A stretch of 64,000 nucleotides of DNA, taken from the NCBI RefSeq assembly GCF_000143415.4, contig NW_003314330.1:434001-498000 (forward strand), read 5' to 3'. Made by a program: the position numbers and the translations under genes. This stretch comes from Selaginella moellendorffii (lineage: Eukaryota > Streptophyta > Lycopodiopsida > Selaginellales > Selaginellaceae). Shown one piece after another: positions 13,087-23,800 of the stretch. Under the pieces are notes generated by a model. That model was not told the DNA's origin. It did not search any database and worked only from the letters and a program-made list of their open reading frames with translations. Numbering within the stretch: the stretch's first letter is position 1; each line of letters opens with the position of its first letter.

Positions 13087-13526
13087 GGTTTAAGCCCAAG
13101 TTCCATTCCATGCTAACTGGTGGAGTACCCATATCCTCACATTAGACCACTGGTATGCCGAAATAGCACCAAACTCCATTTGGCTTCGTTTTGCATGCTG
13201 GTCCTGGCATTGAGATGCTGATTGCTCTAGGACTATTCCAAGTTGCTCTGGGCTCTTGTCCCTTTGCTCCTTGGGCTATATGCTCGAAAGTTGCTCCGTG
13301 ATCCATTTCTATCACTCCTTGGCTCCATGTTTGGGAGTTTGGCACCGTTCCTTTGTTCAGTGGCCCAAGGCCTTGAACCTTGAGTTCTACACCACTGTCA
13401 TTTGGACACATGGCATATGACACGTGGCATGTGTCATGTGGCATAAAGAGGGTTTAGGTTCTGCTTCGTGGTGTTATCCTATGGTAAATCACCATAGGAT
13501 AAAGGGTAAAAACCACGTGCGCTACA

Positions 13527-14760
13527 ATTGACTAGGTATATTTATGCTCTCTTGCATCCAACACACCTCCAAGATGATTTTTAGAAGCGTCCATTTGCAA
13601 GATGAAAGATCAAGTACAATCAAGATACACCAAAATTAAAGGAGTTGTCAACACCTTTTTAAAATCTGTAAATGCCCACTCACAATTCTCAGATCAACTG
13701 AAAAATGATATAGACAACCTCAGCAACACTCGTAATAATGCAGTATGATAAAAAAAATGAGCATTAAAATGACCAAGATATTGCTCATTGCCGAAGAAGT
13801 GTTACACCATTATTCACATACTTTTGAATAAAGAATTTTTAAACAACCACAAATTTGTTAAGATCAACTTGCAAACCTTCAAGAGAAATTTGACACCCAA
13901 ATTATATTTTTAAACCAATATATGCACTTTGATCACTTTAGCTTAAACAAACTTCTCACAATTAATTCAACACTTTATGAACATTATGAACATGCTCTTC
14001 TCACATCCTTTTAGAGTGGATTAGAATATCATTGCTGAAGTTAGCATATTGCAAAGAACCTCATTCATCATTTGTTGAAAAGTTAAAAGCATTGTTTACA
14101 TCATCAAAAACTCGTACAGACAAAATGATGTATTATAAATAGTCTTGGGAATATCCTCCTTGGCTATTGACACTTTCTAGTACTCAAATTCAATTCCAAT
14201 TTGGTGAATTAACAATTTCACCCTAAACGATCTAAAAGCTTATTAGAGTGGGGAAAAATGTACATATTTGAGATTGTTATATCTTTAAATGGATAATAAT
14301 TGATGTAGAAGCGAATAATTCCATTAGGCTTTATCACAAAATGAAGTTAACATACCCAAGGACTTCGAGATTTCCATATAAGACTTTTCTTAACATTATT
14401 TAAACATTTGCTCATAAAATTCTATTCTTCTTTAGCGATTGATGCCAAATAGAAATTTTGATTGGACTAGCATCCCTAGTTGGTATAGAATGATGCATTG
14501 CAATCTTTGTTTCAGATGACAAGTCAAAGTTAAAGAGATAAGTATATTGCTACCATAATATAAAGATTGTATAAAGGATCTAGAGAAGGAATAAAAGAAC
14601 AAAAAGGAAACACAATAAAAATAATAGAGAGATAAAAGTGATAAAGCAAAAAGTGGAACAAAAGTGAAAGGAATAGAAAAAATATAAAAGAATATAAAAT
14701 AAAAAGGAAAATCACATTTAACATGATTGTGCTACAATTAATCTATACGGTCAAAAGTTT
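13527..14760 (-). pseudogene. decayed Ty3/gypsy pol fragment (spacer, RT, RNase H)
   Basis: Minus-strand translation in shifting frames gives reverse transcriptase and RNase H landmarks: a block like HSIPTRDASPIK, then PWVC...FVIKPNGIIRFYINYYP, then EQYLGHF, then WAFTDFKKVLTTP and DASKNHLGGVL. The order matches the gypsy element at the right edge of the window, and the same leucine/serine-rich spacer precedes it (14530-14724). Many stops and frameshifts make it inactive. It breaks off at 13527, where the older LTR element is inserted in the RNase H domain. Confidence 0.8.
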
Positions 14761-15722
14761 AATTTAGCACCACATGCAATAATTGGAGCTCAAGTTCAAA
14801 CCAGAAACAAACACTAAATTACATAATTAACTCAAACATCCCTTGATAGAAATGATGCATTTTCTAGAATGTATTGTTACAATTATCAGTATATCAATGT
14901 TTGGGATCTAAATAATACAAAGTTAAATTTTAAAAAAAAGCACAAATCAATGTATTCTTCAAAGATAATATAAATTGTCTCTCACTTTCATCTATATGAG
15001 TGTATGGAATTTAAAAATGGAATAAAGAAATGTGTAGCCCAAAAACTCTACTTTATATACAAGAGTGAGTGGTCCGGATTAAAATAAATATGAGGTCTAT
15101 TAAAATCCTACTATGTTATTATTAATATATTGCATCATAGCTATATATTTTGATCCGAAAATATAGAATTAATAATTTTTTTTATGGATGAGAATGTCAG
15201 GAAGGCAATCTAATCATAAAATTGCCTTAGAAACTGAGAAACTAAAAAATAACAGAAAAAGCTTTAATTAATGGAGCACATAGATTAGTAAGAGTTTTTA
15301 ACACATGCAAAGTATAGTAAACACAAGAAGTATTTGAGTAAATAGCTAAGCATGTGACACTTTTTGGTTTTAGGAACATAAATTTAACACCATATTCTTT
15401 TGTTCTGTAGTAAAATTCTTCTTCTTACATAATCCATCAAAAAAATAATATAAGGTTTTTATTTGCCCATTAGAAATTTTAGAGTAATCATAAAATACTA
15501 TCTTTCTTTAATAACATTCATTTTATAGTGTTTATGGATTCAACTTTTATAGTGTCCATTGATTTGATAATTAATAAGCTTCAGTCCTTGGCCTCAAATA
15601 AGCTAATCATCCTCCATATTACTAGACTTGAGGAACACGTGTTTATTGATGTATTTAGCAAATTCTAGATGAGCCTTATATTATATTAGCAATTTAGGTG
15701 TGGTTAAAAATATTAAGGTTGG

Positions 15723-15918
15723 TATAAGCAACCAAAGAAAACAATTGAAAAATGATCCATAAAGGTTTAAATATTAAAAAAAGAAAGGCCCATAAATAAA
15801 AATGTATATATTTTTCCAATCAGTTAAAAGTTTTGGGATATTTGGGATTAAATGTTTTTAGGTTTGAGTACTACTATGTTAGGTGACCTCCCTAGAAATC
15901 TAAATATCAAGAAACCTT
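15723..15918 (+). repeat. decayed TRIM solo LTR
   Basis: The whole length follows the TRIM LTR (TATAAGCAACCAAAG ... GGTGACCTCCCTAGAA), but many G/C positions have become A/T, as expected for an old methylated copy. No interior or partner LTR was seen nearby. Confidence 0.75.
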
Positions 15919-16346
15919 TTAAGCAACTCTGAATTCATAAACTATTAAATGCTACTTATAAATACTATTGAATATTATCCATAAATAATGCTAACCTAGG
16001 TAGTGGTCCAACACCACTATGAGCTTCAATTACAAAAGAAGATTGTAAGCATTAATTGCAAAATGAAGTGAGCAGGACTAATAAAATATCCAGGATCTTT
16101 TAGACAAAGAAATAAGGAAAGTTTGTAAGTTATCACCATGATTAATCATATTATTAAAAATTGAAAAAAAATTATGAAATATGACAAACCATAATTTATG
16201 TGGAGTAATATAATTAAAACATAAGCTAAAAGTTTTAAAAGTAATAAGGAAAGATTGAAATGAATCATAAATTTAATTTTAAACTTTTTAATAATCATTC
16301 TATATGAAAGTAAATTTTTAAGCTTAATTAGAAATAATTTACTATG

Positions 16347-16623
16347 TGTTGCATGTAGCAATGCTTGGTTTGCTTAATAATAATGTTATTCCTACGTATT
16401 AATCCAATTGATCAAATAAAGCTTATAATTATAAGCATGTTTATAATTTATAAACACAAGATTAATCTTATTGCATATCAACTATTAGATGGTAGAATAA
16501 AAAAGAATATACTAAAAAGGGTTTAAGAAATTTTATAAATTATAAATACAAGAAATGAAGAATATCTAAGCATATTTTAGGTATATTCACTACCATCCCC
16601 TTATAGGTTTGTTTAAGCAAACC
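16347..16623 (+). repeat. dispersed AT-rich repeat with hairpin ends, copy 1
   Basis: Similar over its length to 43872-44199. It starts TGTTGCATGTAGCAA and ends GTTTAAGCAAACC, with shared blocks such as TTAGATGGTAGAATAAAAAAG. It is non-coding and the family was not recognised. It could be a solo LTR or a MITE-like element. Confidence 0.65.
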
Positions 16624-16765
16624 AAAAATAAAGGGATTATTAAAACAATTACCTTTTATAAAAACAAGCTATAAAATAATTTTAGTTTCATATTTATCAT
16701 AGAATTATATTTTATAATATAGGCAATTAATAATTAACTTTTTCGCCTTATGTTTGCTTTGTGTA

Positions 16766-18535
16766 TCATCGGGCTTGGATGGGAGAGGTTGGCAAGTTAA
16801 CAGAGAATCCTCTGGGTAAAGTGGTGGTCTCTAGCTCCGCAAGAGTTTCCAGCTGCTTTACCACCTGTCCCATGGACGGTCTCAACCAAGGTTCCTCTTG
16901 TGTACACGACACAGCAATCTCCAGAATTTTCTGGCATTCCACCTCCACAAAACTGGGATCGCTCCTCAGCCTTGGATCGATCAGGCTGTTGTGGCAATCG
17001 GCTTGGATCTCAACATCCTCCACTCCAGCCAGGTAATTGGTTTCTTCCTCACCGCCCTCGATTGCCTGATCTAGCTCTTCCATTCTCCTCCGGCAGCAAA
17101 CCAGCTCGATCAACACCACACCATAGCTGTAGACGTCTGTCTTGTCTGTGATCGTGGAATGGAGCCACTCGGGCGCCATGTAGCCCTGAGTTCCTCGCAT
17201 CACCGTGATCGTTTGGCTCTTGTCCTTGTCGACAATCTTGGCGAATCCAAAATCGGAAATCTTGGCACGCATCTTTCCATCCAAAAGAATGTTCTGAGGC
17301 TTGATATCCAGATGGAAGATCTTCTCGCGGCATGAATCGTGGAGATAGGCCAGCCCGCGAGCGACATCCATGGCGATCGAGACCCTGCTGCTCCAATCCA
17401 AGTACCTCCCCTTGCCAAAAATCCACGAATCCAGCGACCCGTTTGGCATGAATTCGTACACCAGGAAGTGGAGCGGGCTCTTGATGCAAAACCCCAGCAG
17501 CCTCACGAGATTCAAGTGGTGAATCCTCCCCACGGCCATCACCTCCGCCCGGAATTGCTTGCCAGAGCCCCCGATCCGCTTGACAGCCACCAATCTCCCA
17601 TCCGGAAGAACACCCTTGAAGACAGACCCCGATCCGCCCTGTCCCAGCTTCGATCCCACGCCGAAATCCCCAGTCGCGGCACAGAGCTTCCGATGCCTGA
17701 ATCGCTCCGGCAGCATTCCCCCGAGCTCGCTCTCCTTCTCGCAATCCCTAGCCCGGGACCGCGCTGCCCGCCACGCGAAAACCCCAAGAACAAACCCTAG
17801 AACAATCCCAGCCGTCGCTGCCGCCACGGAGGACGCGATCGCAACCGTCCGTTTCAAACGCGGCCTCTTTCCCGCGCGCTCAAACTCCCATGTTATATCG
17901 ATGATCCCTTCCGAGATTTTGTATCCCAGGGCCTCCCAAACGCCCTGCGTGGCGCCCAGGCTCTTTGGAGAGCACGGTGGATAGAAGCTAGTGGCTGCCG
18001 TACAGCCAGCCATGGCCGTGCACTCATCCACAACCATGGCCGTCACGGTACGGCCGTTGAGGGCCGTGATGGTTACGTTTCTACCGCAAGCGCCTCCTGG
18101 CCGTTGATAGTTATACCATCCGGTGGCCATGGATGCCACGAGATCGGACGGCTGGTATTTCTTCTCCTCGCACCTCGAGCCATTATCGAGCTCGATGTAG
18201 TAGAGAATGGCGGGGTTGGGGCGGCGGCGCGACACTGGCGGCGAGCAATCGTAGAGATAGTATGTGGTGTTTGTGGCGCAGTGATCTTCGTCGATGGTAG
18301 GAGCGGTGTAGACGAATGATTGGGCGGGATTGCAGCCCGGGGCGACTGGGCAAACGGAGATGTGGGTGTTGGAGGGATCGCTGTTGCATTGGCCGTAGGG
18401 ATCGCAGATCATCATGGCCGGGCAGTCGTTGACGCTCGCGCAGGGCTTGCCGCAGGCGCTGCTCGTGGATTGGGGATTCCCGGCCGCGAAGAACAGCGTG
18501 ATCGTGGCGAGAAGAACTGGGATAGAATTGGGCAT
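16766..18535 (-). CDS. receptor-like kinase with kiwellin-like ectodomain (KWL-RLK A)
   Basis: A 589-residue, intron-free membrane receptor kinase. Residues 1-26 look like a signal peptide. Residues 28-68 form a cysteine-spaced module. About 85-216 match the kiwellin/ripening-related double-psi beta-barrel: TGWYN (138-142), VVDEC (168-172), a following GC, and VWEALG (199-204). A transmembrane segment spans about 230-254. The kinase domain (about 295-575) has the glycine loop LGQGGSGSV, VAVK lysine 319, HLDIKPQN catalytic loop (408-415), DFG 428-430 and APE 454-456, so all key catalytic residues except the HRD arginine are present. It is therefore a non-RD kinase, a class common among plant immune receptors. 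It is transcribed away from a paralogous gene 240 bp away. The ligand is unknown. The fold assignment comes from motif spacing and not from an alignment. Confidence 0.9.
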   Translation of the reverse strand: MPNSIPVLLATITLFFAAGNPQSTSSACGKPCASVNDCPAMMICDPYGQCNSDPSNTHISVCPVAPGCNPAQSFVYTAPTIDEDHCATNTTYYLYDCSPPVSRRRPNPAILYYIELDNGSRCEEKKYQPSDLVASMATGWYNYQRPGGACGRNVTITALNGRTVTAMVVDECTAMAGCTAATSFYPPCSPKSLGATQGVWEALGYKISEGIIDITWEFERAGKRPRLKRTVAIASSVAAATAGIVLGFVLGVFAWRAARSRARDCEKESELGGMLPERFRHRKLCAATGDFGVGSKLGQGGSGSVFKGVLPDGRLVAVKRIGGSGKQFRAEVMAVGRIHHLNLVRLLGFCIKSPLHFLVYEFMPNGSLDSWIFGKGRYLDWSSRVSIAMDVARGLAYLHDSCREKIFHLDIKPQNILLDGKMRAKISDFGFAKIVDKDKSQTITVMRGTQGYMAPEWLHSTITDKTDVYSYGVVLIELVCCRRRMEELDQAIEGGEEETNYLAGVEDVEIQADCHNSLIDPRLRSDPSFVEVECQKILEIAVSCTQEEPWLRPSMGQVVKQLETLAELETTTLPRGFSVNLPTSPIQAR

Positions 18536-18775
18536 TGTAGAGTTGGAGAGATTTGCGGAAAAAGCGATCGATCTCCTGACAACCTGGGGGACTGGTTCTT
18601 AAAGATCGCGGTGGTTTAGTCAGACTTTGCGAGCATCTTCTCGCCGCGAAAGTCTAGAGTTGAATTTGACATTGGGATCGATCGATCGCCAGAGATTTAG
18701 TTCGTGTTGGAGTATGCTCTGGGTAGAAACGTTCCAATCGATTACAAACTCTCCCCCTCTTGCGGGTTTTTAAAA
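18536..18775. promoter_or_regulatory. shared 240-bp divergent promoter region
   Basis: This is all the DNA between the start codons of the two head-to-head kiwellin-type receptor kinases, so both promoters and 5' leaders must lie in it or overlap the genes. I saw no clear TATA box. Co-regulation is an inference from spacing. Confidence 0.5.
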
Positions 18776-20668
18776 ATGCTACTAGTAATGTTGTTTGCCT
18801 TAGTGGTTCCTCATACATTAGGGCAAACGATCCAGGGCAAGGATGAGGAGAAATGCGCCTTGGCGCCTCGCTGCACGAAGCCAGGTCAGTGCTCCAATGG
18901 CTCGGCCTGCTACCCCGATACGATGCGCTCCGGCAACCGATCGCTTCGCGCTGGATCTTGCCTCGACGATTCATCCGCCGGCGCTTGTAACATCTGCGCC
19001 CCCAGCTCCACTCTGATCTACAATGGCACGCAGATGTGCCCCGAGTGCTGCGTTCCCGGCCTGGCCTATCGCTTCTATGCGTGCTCGCCGCCACTCCAGA
19101 TCGTCAACCGGGCCGTGCTCTACTCCACGACTTTTAACGAGAATCTGTCCTGCACGGATCAAATCTTTTCCATCCAGGATCAAGTGGTATCGCTCTCTTC
19201 CGGATGGATCCAGCGCAACTTCAGCATTTGCCTCACCAATATCAACATCACTGCACCAAACAATCGCAGCGTCGTGGCCAAGATCGTGGACGAGTGCTCG
19301 TCCAAAGCTGGATGCACTGCCGGCACTGCGTACTGGGAGCCGTGTGCTCCCAACGCCATCGCTGGAACTCCCGGGGTGTGGAGCGCTCTTGGATACGATC
19401 CAGGGGATGGAATTCTCAGGGATGTAAGCTGGAGCAAAACGAATGCGTCAGTGAGTGCCTCTGGAGGAGGAGGAGGAGGAGGATCCAAGAAGAAAAACAC
19501 TGGGGCTATCGCTGCAAGTGCTGTGGTGGGATTCGTGCTCTTTGCAATGGTTCCAGTGGGATTTTATTGGATCAAGATCAAGGCGAGGTTGGCTCTCAGA
19601 AGAAGGAACCAAGAACAGGTTGAGGAGATCAGTACGCTAGTTGGTCTTCCCAAGCAATTCAGCTACCATTGCTTACAGAAGGCCACAAGGAACTTTGCGA
19701 AAAAGTCGATGCTTGGAGAGGGAGGATTTGGCATGGTTTTCAAAGGCAACCTTTCAGATGGAACGACAGTGGCTGTGAAGAGAATGGACGTGGAGATTGA
19801 GGGATCCAACGAAGGGCAGCAGCAGTTCAAAGCGGAAGTTTTGTCAATCGGAAGCATCCGTCACTACAACCTCGTCCAGTTGAGAGGCTTTTGCATACAC
19901 GGGCCTTCTTCTCTGCTGGTTTACGAGTACATGAGCAACGGTGCTCTGGACAAATGGATCTTTCCAAAGGACTCGCGGTTTCTAGATTGGAGCCAGAGGC
20001 ACCAAGTTGCGGTGGACGTTGCTAGAGGCCTGGCATATCTTCACGAAGGCTGTAGAGAACAGGTGCTTCACTTGGATATCAAGCCGCAGAACATCTTGCT
20101 GGACGAGAACCTGAGAGCGAGGATCGCAGACTTTGGCCTCTCGAAGCTCGCGGAGAGGGGGAAGAGCTACGCAGTGACGGCCATGAGAGGCACGCCGGGA
20201 TACATGGCTCCAGAGTGGCTCCACACAAAGGTGACGGACAGGACCGACGTTTACAGCTTTGGGATCGTGCTGCTGGAGCTGCTAAGCTCGCGGAAGAGCT
20301 TGGAGATCCAGAAGCACTCCTCGAGCGTGGCTTCCACCTCGGGGGCTTCATCGTCGGCCTCATCGCAAGGGGTCTTCATTCTCGGTCACACCGCGGCGAG
20401 GCTCTTCCACAGTGGAGATGTGGCGACGCTGGTGGACAGGGACCTGGAAGTGGACCTGAGCGTCGCGGAGAGATTTGCGAAGATCGGGCTATGGTGCATT
20501 CAAGAGGATCCCGCGAAGAGACCGTCCATCGGAAACGCTCTTGCCATGCTCGAAGGCGACTTGGAGGTGGGAGACTTGCCTCCTCCTCCTCCAAGCGGCG
20601 CAAACTCGCCGGTTTTGAGAACTCCGGGCATGGATTCGTGGAGTAGCTCGCTACAAACTGGCACCTGA
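18776..20668 (+). CDS. receptor-like kinase with kiwellin-like ectodomain (KWL-RLK B)
   Basis: Intron-free, 630 residues from this start. An upstream in-frame ATG at 18704 would add 24 residues, but the methionine at 18776 opens a typical signal peptide ending near residue 17. The ectodomain (27-225) is cysteine-rich and repeats the kiwellin landmarks: SSGW, VDEC (171-174) followed by AGC, and VWSALGY (201-207). A Gly/Lys linker precedes the transmembrane segment (about 244-266). The kinase (about 310-600) has LGEGGFGMV, VAVK lysine 335, HLDIKPQN (432-439), DFG 452-454 and APE. It is again non-RD. The tail is Ser- and Pro-rich. It diverges clearly from its neighbour, so the pair is an old duplication. 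It runs tail to tail with the NADPH oxidase gene. Confidence 0.9.
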   Translation: MLLVMLFALVVPHTLGQTIQGKDEEKCALAPRCTKPGQCSNGSACYPDTMRSGNRSLRAGSCLDDSSAGACNICAPSSTLIYNGTQMCPECCVPGLAYRFYACSPPLQIVNRAVLYSTTFNENLSCTDQIFSIQDQVVSLSSGWIQRNFSICLTNINITAPNNRSVVAKIVDECSSKAGCTAGTAYWEPCAPNAIAGTPGVWSALGYDPGDGILRDVSWSKTNASVSASGGGGGGGSKKKNTGAIAASAVVGFVLFAMVPVGFYWIKIKARLALRRRNQEQVEEISTLVGLPKQFSYHCLQKATRNFAKKSMLGEGGFGMVFKGNLSDGTTVAVKRMDVEIEGSNEGQQQFKAEVLSIGSIRHYNLVQLRGFCIHGPSSLLVYEYMSNGALDKWIFPKDSRFLDWSQRHQVAVDVARGLAYLHEGCREQVLHLDIKPQNILLDENLRARIADFGLSKLAERGKSYAVTAMRGTPGYMAPEWLHTKVTDRTDVYSFGIVLLELLSSRKSLEIQKHSSSVASTSGASSSASSQGVFILGHTAARLFHSGDVATLVDRDLEVDLSVAERFAKIGLWCIQEDPAKRPSIGNALAMLEGDLEVGDLPPPPPSGANSPVLRTPGMDSWSSSLQTGT

Positions 20669-20854
20669 TCATCGTTTCTTTTATCAGGTAATAGATTAAA
20701 CTTTCTCTATAGTTTTCTATTATTTGTTTTTAATTTTCTTTTCTTTTTCTTTCTCTCTTTGTAGCAGGCGATTTGCTTTCGCCTGTGCCGCAAATGGTTA
20801 GACAATTATGTACATAAAATCTCTCTCGCCTAAAATTTTTTGCTTCGATCTCGT

Positions 20855-23800
20855 CTAGAAGTTTTCTTTGTGAAACTCAAACCTGCAGCTTGATTGCTGT
20901 GTGTATTCCTGTGAAAGTGTGCGTAGCTCTTTTGCTAGGAGCGCCGGCCCGCAGTAAAAAACACCTGCGAATATCAAAAAGTTATATGGAAAGTGAAAAC
21001 CAATTTGACTGACCAATTGTGGAGTTAGCATGCGTCGTTGAAAGGTTTGAGAAAACTTTGCTCCAGTTTGGACGAGCAAAATGTGTGCGTACCTGGAAGT
21101 TTATATACGATTGATATTATTACTCAGAAAAACCATAAGAAAATACCCAGAATTCATACCCGAGTTCCAGAAACAATGTCAACTCCGTTTTTTGCATGGT
21201 GCAAAGCTTGAACCATTGCAATGAGAGCAGACCTCGCGTCACCCTCCTCATAAACACTCGTGAGATAGTTGTGCATCTCAATCACGGCCTGATAAACAAA
21301 AGATTGATAATCCAAACTTTGGAGGAACATAGAGAGGTTTTACCTTGTGATCGATTTCCGCAACTTCATTCATGACACCTTTAAACCACTCGAACGATCC
21401 CTGCTCCCGCGTCACCCAGTAGAAATACGCGTTTGTGGGACACTTCCGCTTGCGTCTACGTGGGCTTTCGAGCGAGTGTCTCCTGGGGCTCTCCAGCGCT
21501 AGTGCTCCGTTGGGAGATCCAAATGACTTGCTCATATCAATCGAGAATGATAAATCCTGCAAGCACAATCGATCGAGCCTAGCCTTTGTTACTCACGAGA
21601 GATCGTTTGAAGAGGCTTGAGCGCACTTACTTGGAGCTGGTCGGCCATCTTGCGCTGGTTGAGCATGTCTTTGAGAATGCTGATAAAAGGAGTGGCACCG
21701 ATTCCCAGTCCAATGAGGAGAAGAACATCGTACTTTCTATAGTCTTGCGAAGGACCTCCATACGGGCCGTCAATCACCAGCTTTGGGAATTTGCCTCGCG
21801 AGGTTGGGATCTCTTCCGTGGTTCGTTCCTCCCTTAGCAATCTGCTCTTGTTGTCTGTGGATGGCTCGCAAACCTTTGTAACAAGAATAAAATGATCAAA
21901 TAAGAACGTTAGCAAACCATATGATTGGAAACAAATTGTACCTCAGAGAAGAGCTTTCTCATCTTTTGCGTCCAGTCGCCCAAAGTTCTGATGTGAACGC
22001 TCAGGAAATCCTCTCCTGGAGCGGAGGTTATGGAGAAGGGATGCCTGTGGAAAAAAATATAAGCTCCAAAGGCAAGAACCATAATTTGCATCATACCATT
22101 CGAAGGGCGAGACTTCAGCGCACTTGAGGAAGAGATACATTCCACTGTGGTAAGTGAATCCAGGAGGCTTGCTCATGTGTAAAGCTAGCACATTTCCGGG
22201 GTATATCGCAGCCTTTTCGACTATCATAAGAAAAAGCCCAAATCTTTCCAAAAACCTTGCTTACCTTGATGATTTGTACAGTGTAATTGGCCCTGCAAGC
22301 TCGATACACTCGCTCTCCAGCATACAGCAGTAGGGGCACAGCCAAATACATCCATGTCTGCAATTCAAAATTCTGCTTTGAAAAAGATAAAAAGGAGTTT
22401 TGTCTTACATTTTTTTCGTGCCACTTGTAAGTAAGGAAGAGGAAGAAGGAATGGACGAGGAGGAGGATGTAAACGACGATGAGGAGGTGATGCGAGTACC
22501 AAAACGCATTGAAACCGGTCATGTTCTTGAGAGGCCAGGGAAGTTTGATGAGATCTCTCCGGAACCATCTCGACGCGAGAGTGAAGGCGATGACCATCAA
22601 TACTACCATCATAATTCCCGTCACCCCTTCCACCGATCGAAGAATGTCCACATAAGTTGGTTTCTTGTTGTGGAATCCTTTCCCGATCATCCTTACAAAC
22701 TCCTGGTCAGGATAGTTGACAATCCTAACGAAATCGCAAGCCAGGTGAGTTCCTGCGTGGATGAAAACCCCCACAACAATCCCTAGAGCAATGATCTGCA
22801 AAGTATACAAAAACGTTGATGGCCAAGTTGGTATACAACTTTCTCGAAGGTGATCTTACCTTGTGGAAGTTGATATCATCGTCAAAAGGAACAAGATTCC
22901 CGAGCCAAGTCGATCGAAGCCAGGTGATCGTCTTCCTGCAAACCGGGAAGAGGATCAAAGCCATGTTGAGCTTGAGCGTCTCGGCAGCACCCTTGGCGGT
23001 GCAAACGCAGTAGCCCATGACTTGGAACGCCGCCTTGTTCTTGTACTGCACAAACTTCCAGCTGAAGAGCCCGGCCATGGCCATAATCCACAGCGACACC
23101 ACCCACATTCGCCTCCAGTTATCACCCAAAGAATGCCGCGAGTTCCTCAGGAATCTCTGCAATCGGCGTGAGATGCCTGGTGCTTTCGTGCTCGTGATGA
23201 TCTGGCTCGCCTGCTGGCTGCTGTGATCCTTGGGGTGTGGTCCTCGCATCAGCAGCGTCTCTAGTTGCCATAGCTGCAAACCATGCAATGCAAACCAAAA
23301 GCACCAAAAAGGTGGTGTCAGAAAAAACGTTGAGATACTTGTGACGGATTGGAACACTTTAGATTCCCATCCGAAGCTTCTTCTTTGCTTTCTTTTCTGT
23401 TCCCACGTCTAAATCTTCATTTCCTACCTCGATGTAGCCCAGGTTTTCCGGATCCAGTTCTTCCATGATGAGCGCGGCATATTCCTCGGCCTGCTCCTTG
23501 AGTTTCGACAGCCGGTTGGCGGACGCACTCAGCATTATCACCTGCCACCATTGCAAGTGTTCAGCAATTCTCTTCTGGATATGCTTCTTCCTCTCACAAA
23601 CAGAAAAAGAGGAGAAAGAAACAAAATCTGGAAACTTTTTGAAGTTTCAAAAGGTTTGTAAAAATGCATACCTCTTTCACCTCCCTCTCTGAAATCCGTC
23701 CATCGAGGTTCTTGTCACACCTATGAGGCGGCGGATCAGCTGCTAATTACATGATTACGAGCGGGGCTGACTTACATGTCGAAGAAGATCTGCATCCTCG

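Larger units (their letters stand above)
11587..13526 (+). repeat. 3' LTR of the older element, interrupted by a TRIM
   Basis: The sequence starts TGTCACGAATG directly after the polypurine tract and appears to end at GCGCTACA (13526), where gypsy RNase H sequence begins. Without the TRIM insertion at 12290-13086 it would be about 1.14 kb. The partner LTR is not in the window, so the right boundary rests on the TG...CA ends and on the resumption of pol homology. The stretch around 12129-12160 shares a short block with the LARD-like LTR (the block containing GGTGAAAGCCCAAAGC). Confidence 0.6.
14761..16765. other. AT-rich intergenic DNA
   Basis: About 2 kb of strongly AT-rich sequence downstream of the first receptor kinase. 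Apart from a fossil TRIM LTR and a dispersed repeat listed separately, I see no gene. Confidence 0.6.

Noticed and set aside
13142-13444. 100-codon minus-strand frame
   Set aside because: Lies inside the older element's LTR and has no recognisable motif or splice context.
14530-14724. Hydrophobic minus-strand frame that looks like a membrane protein
   Set aside because: It corresponds to the low-complexity spacer ahead of the gypsy reverse transcriptase.
17049-17744. 231-codon frame overlapping the first receptor kinase
   Set aside because: Shadow frame of the kinase domain on the same strand. The kinase frame has all motifs.
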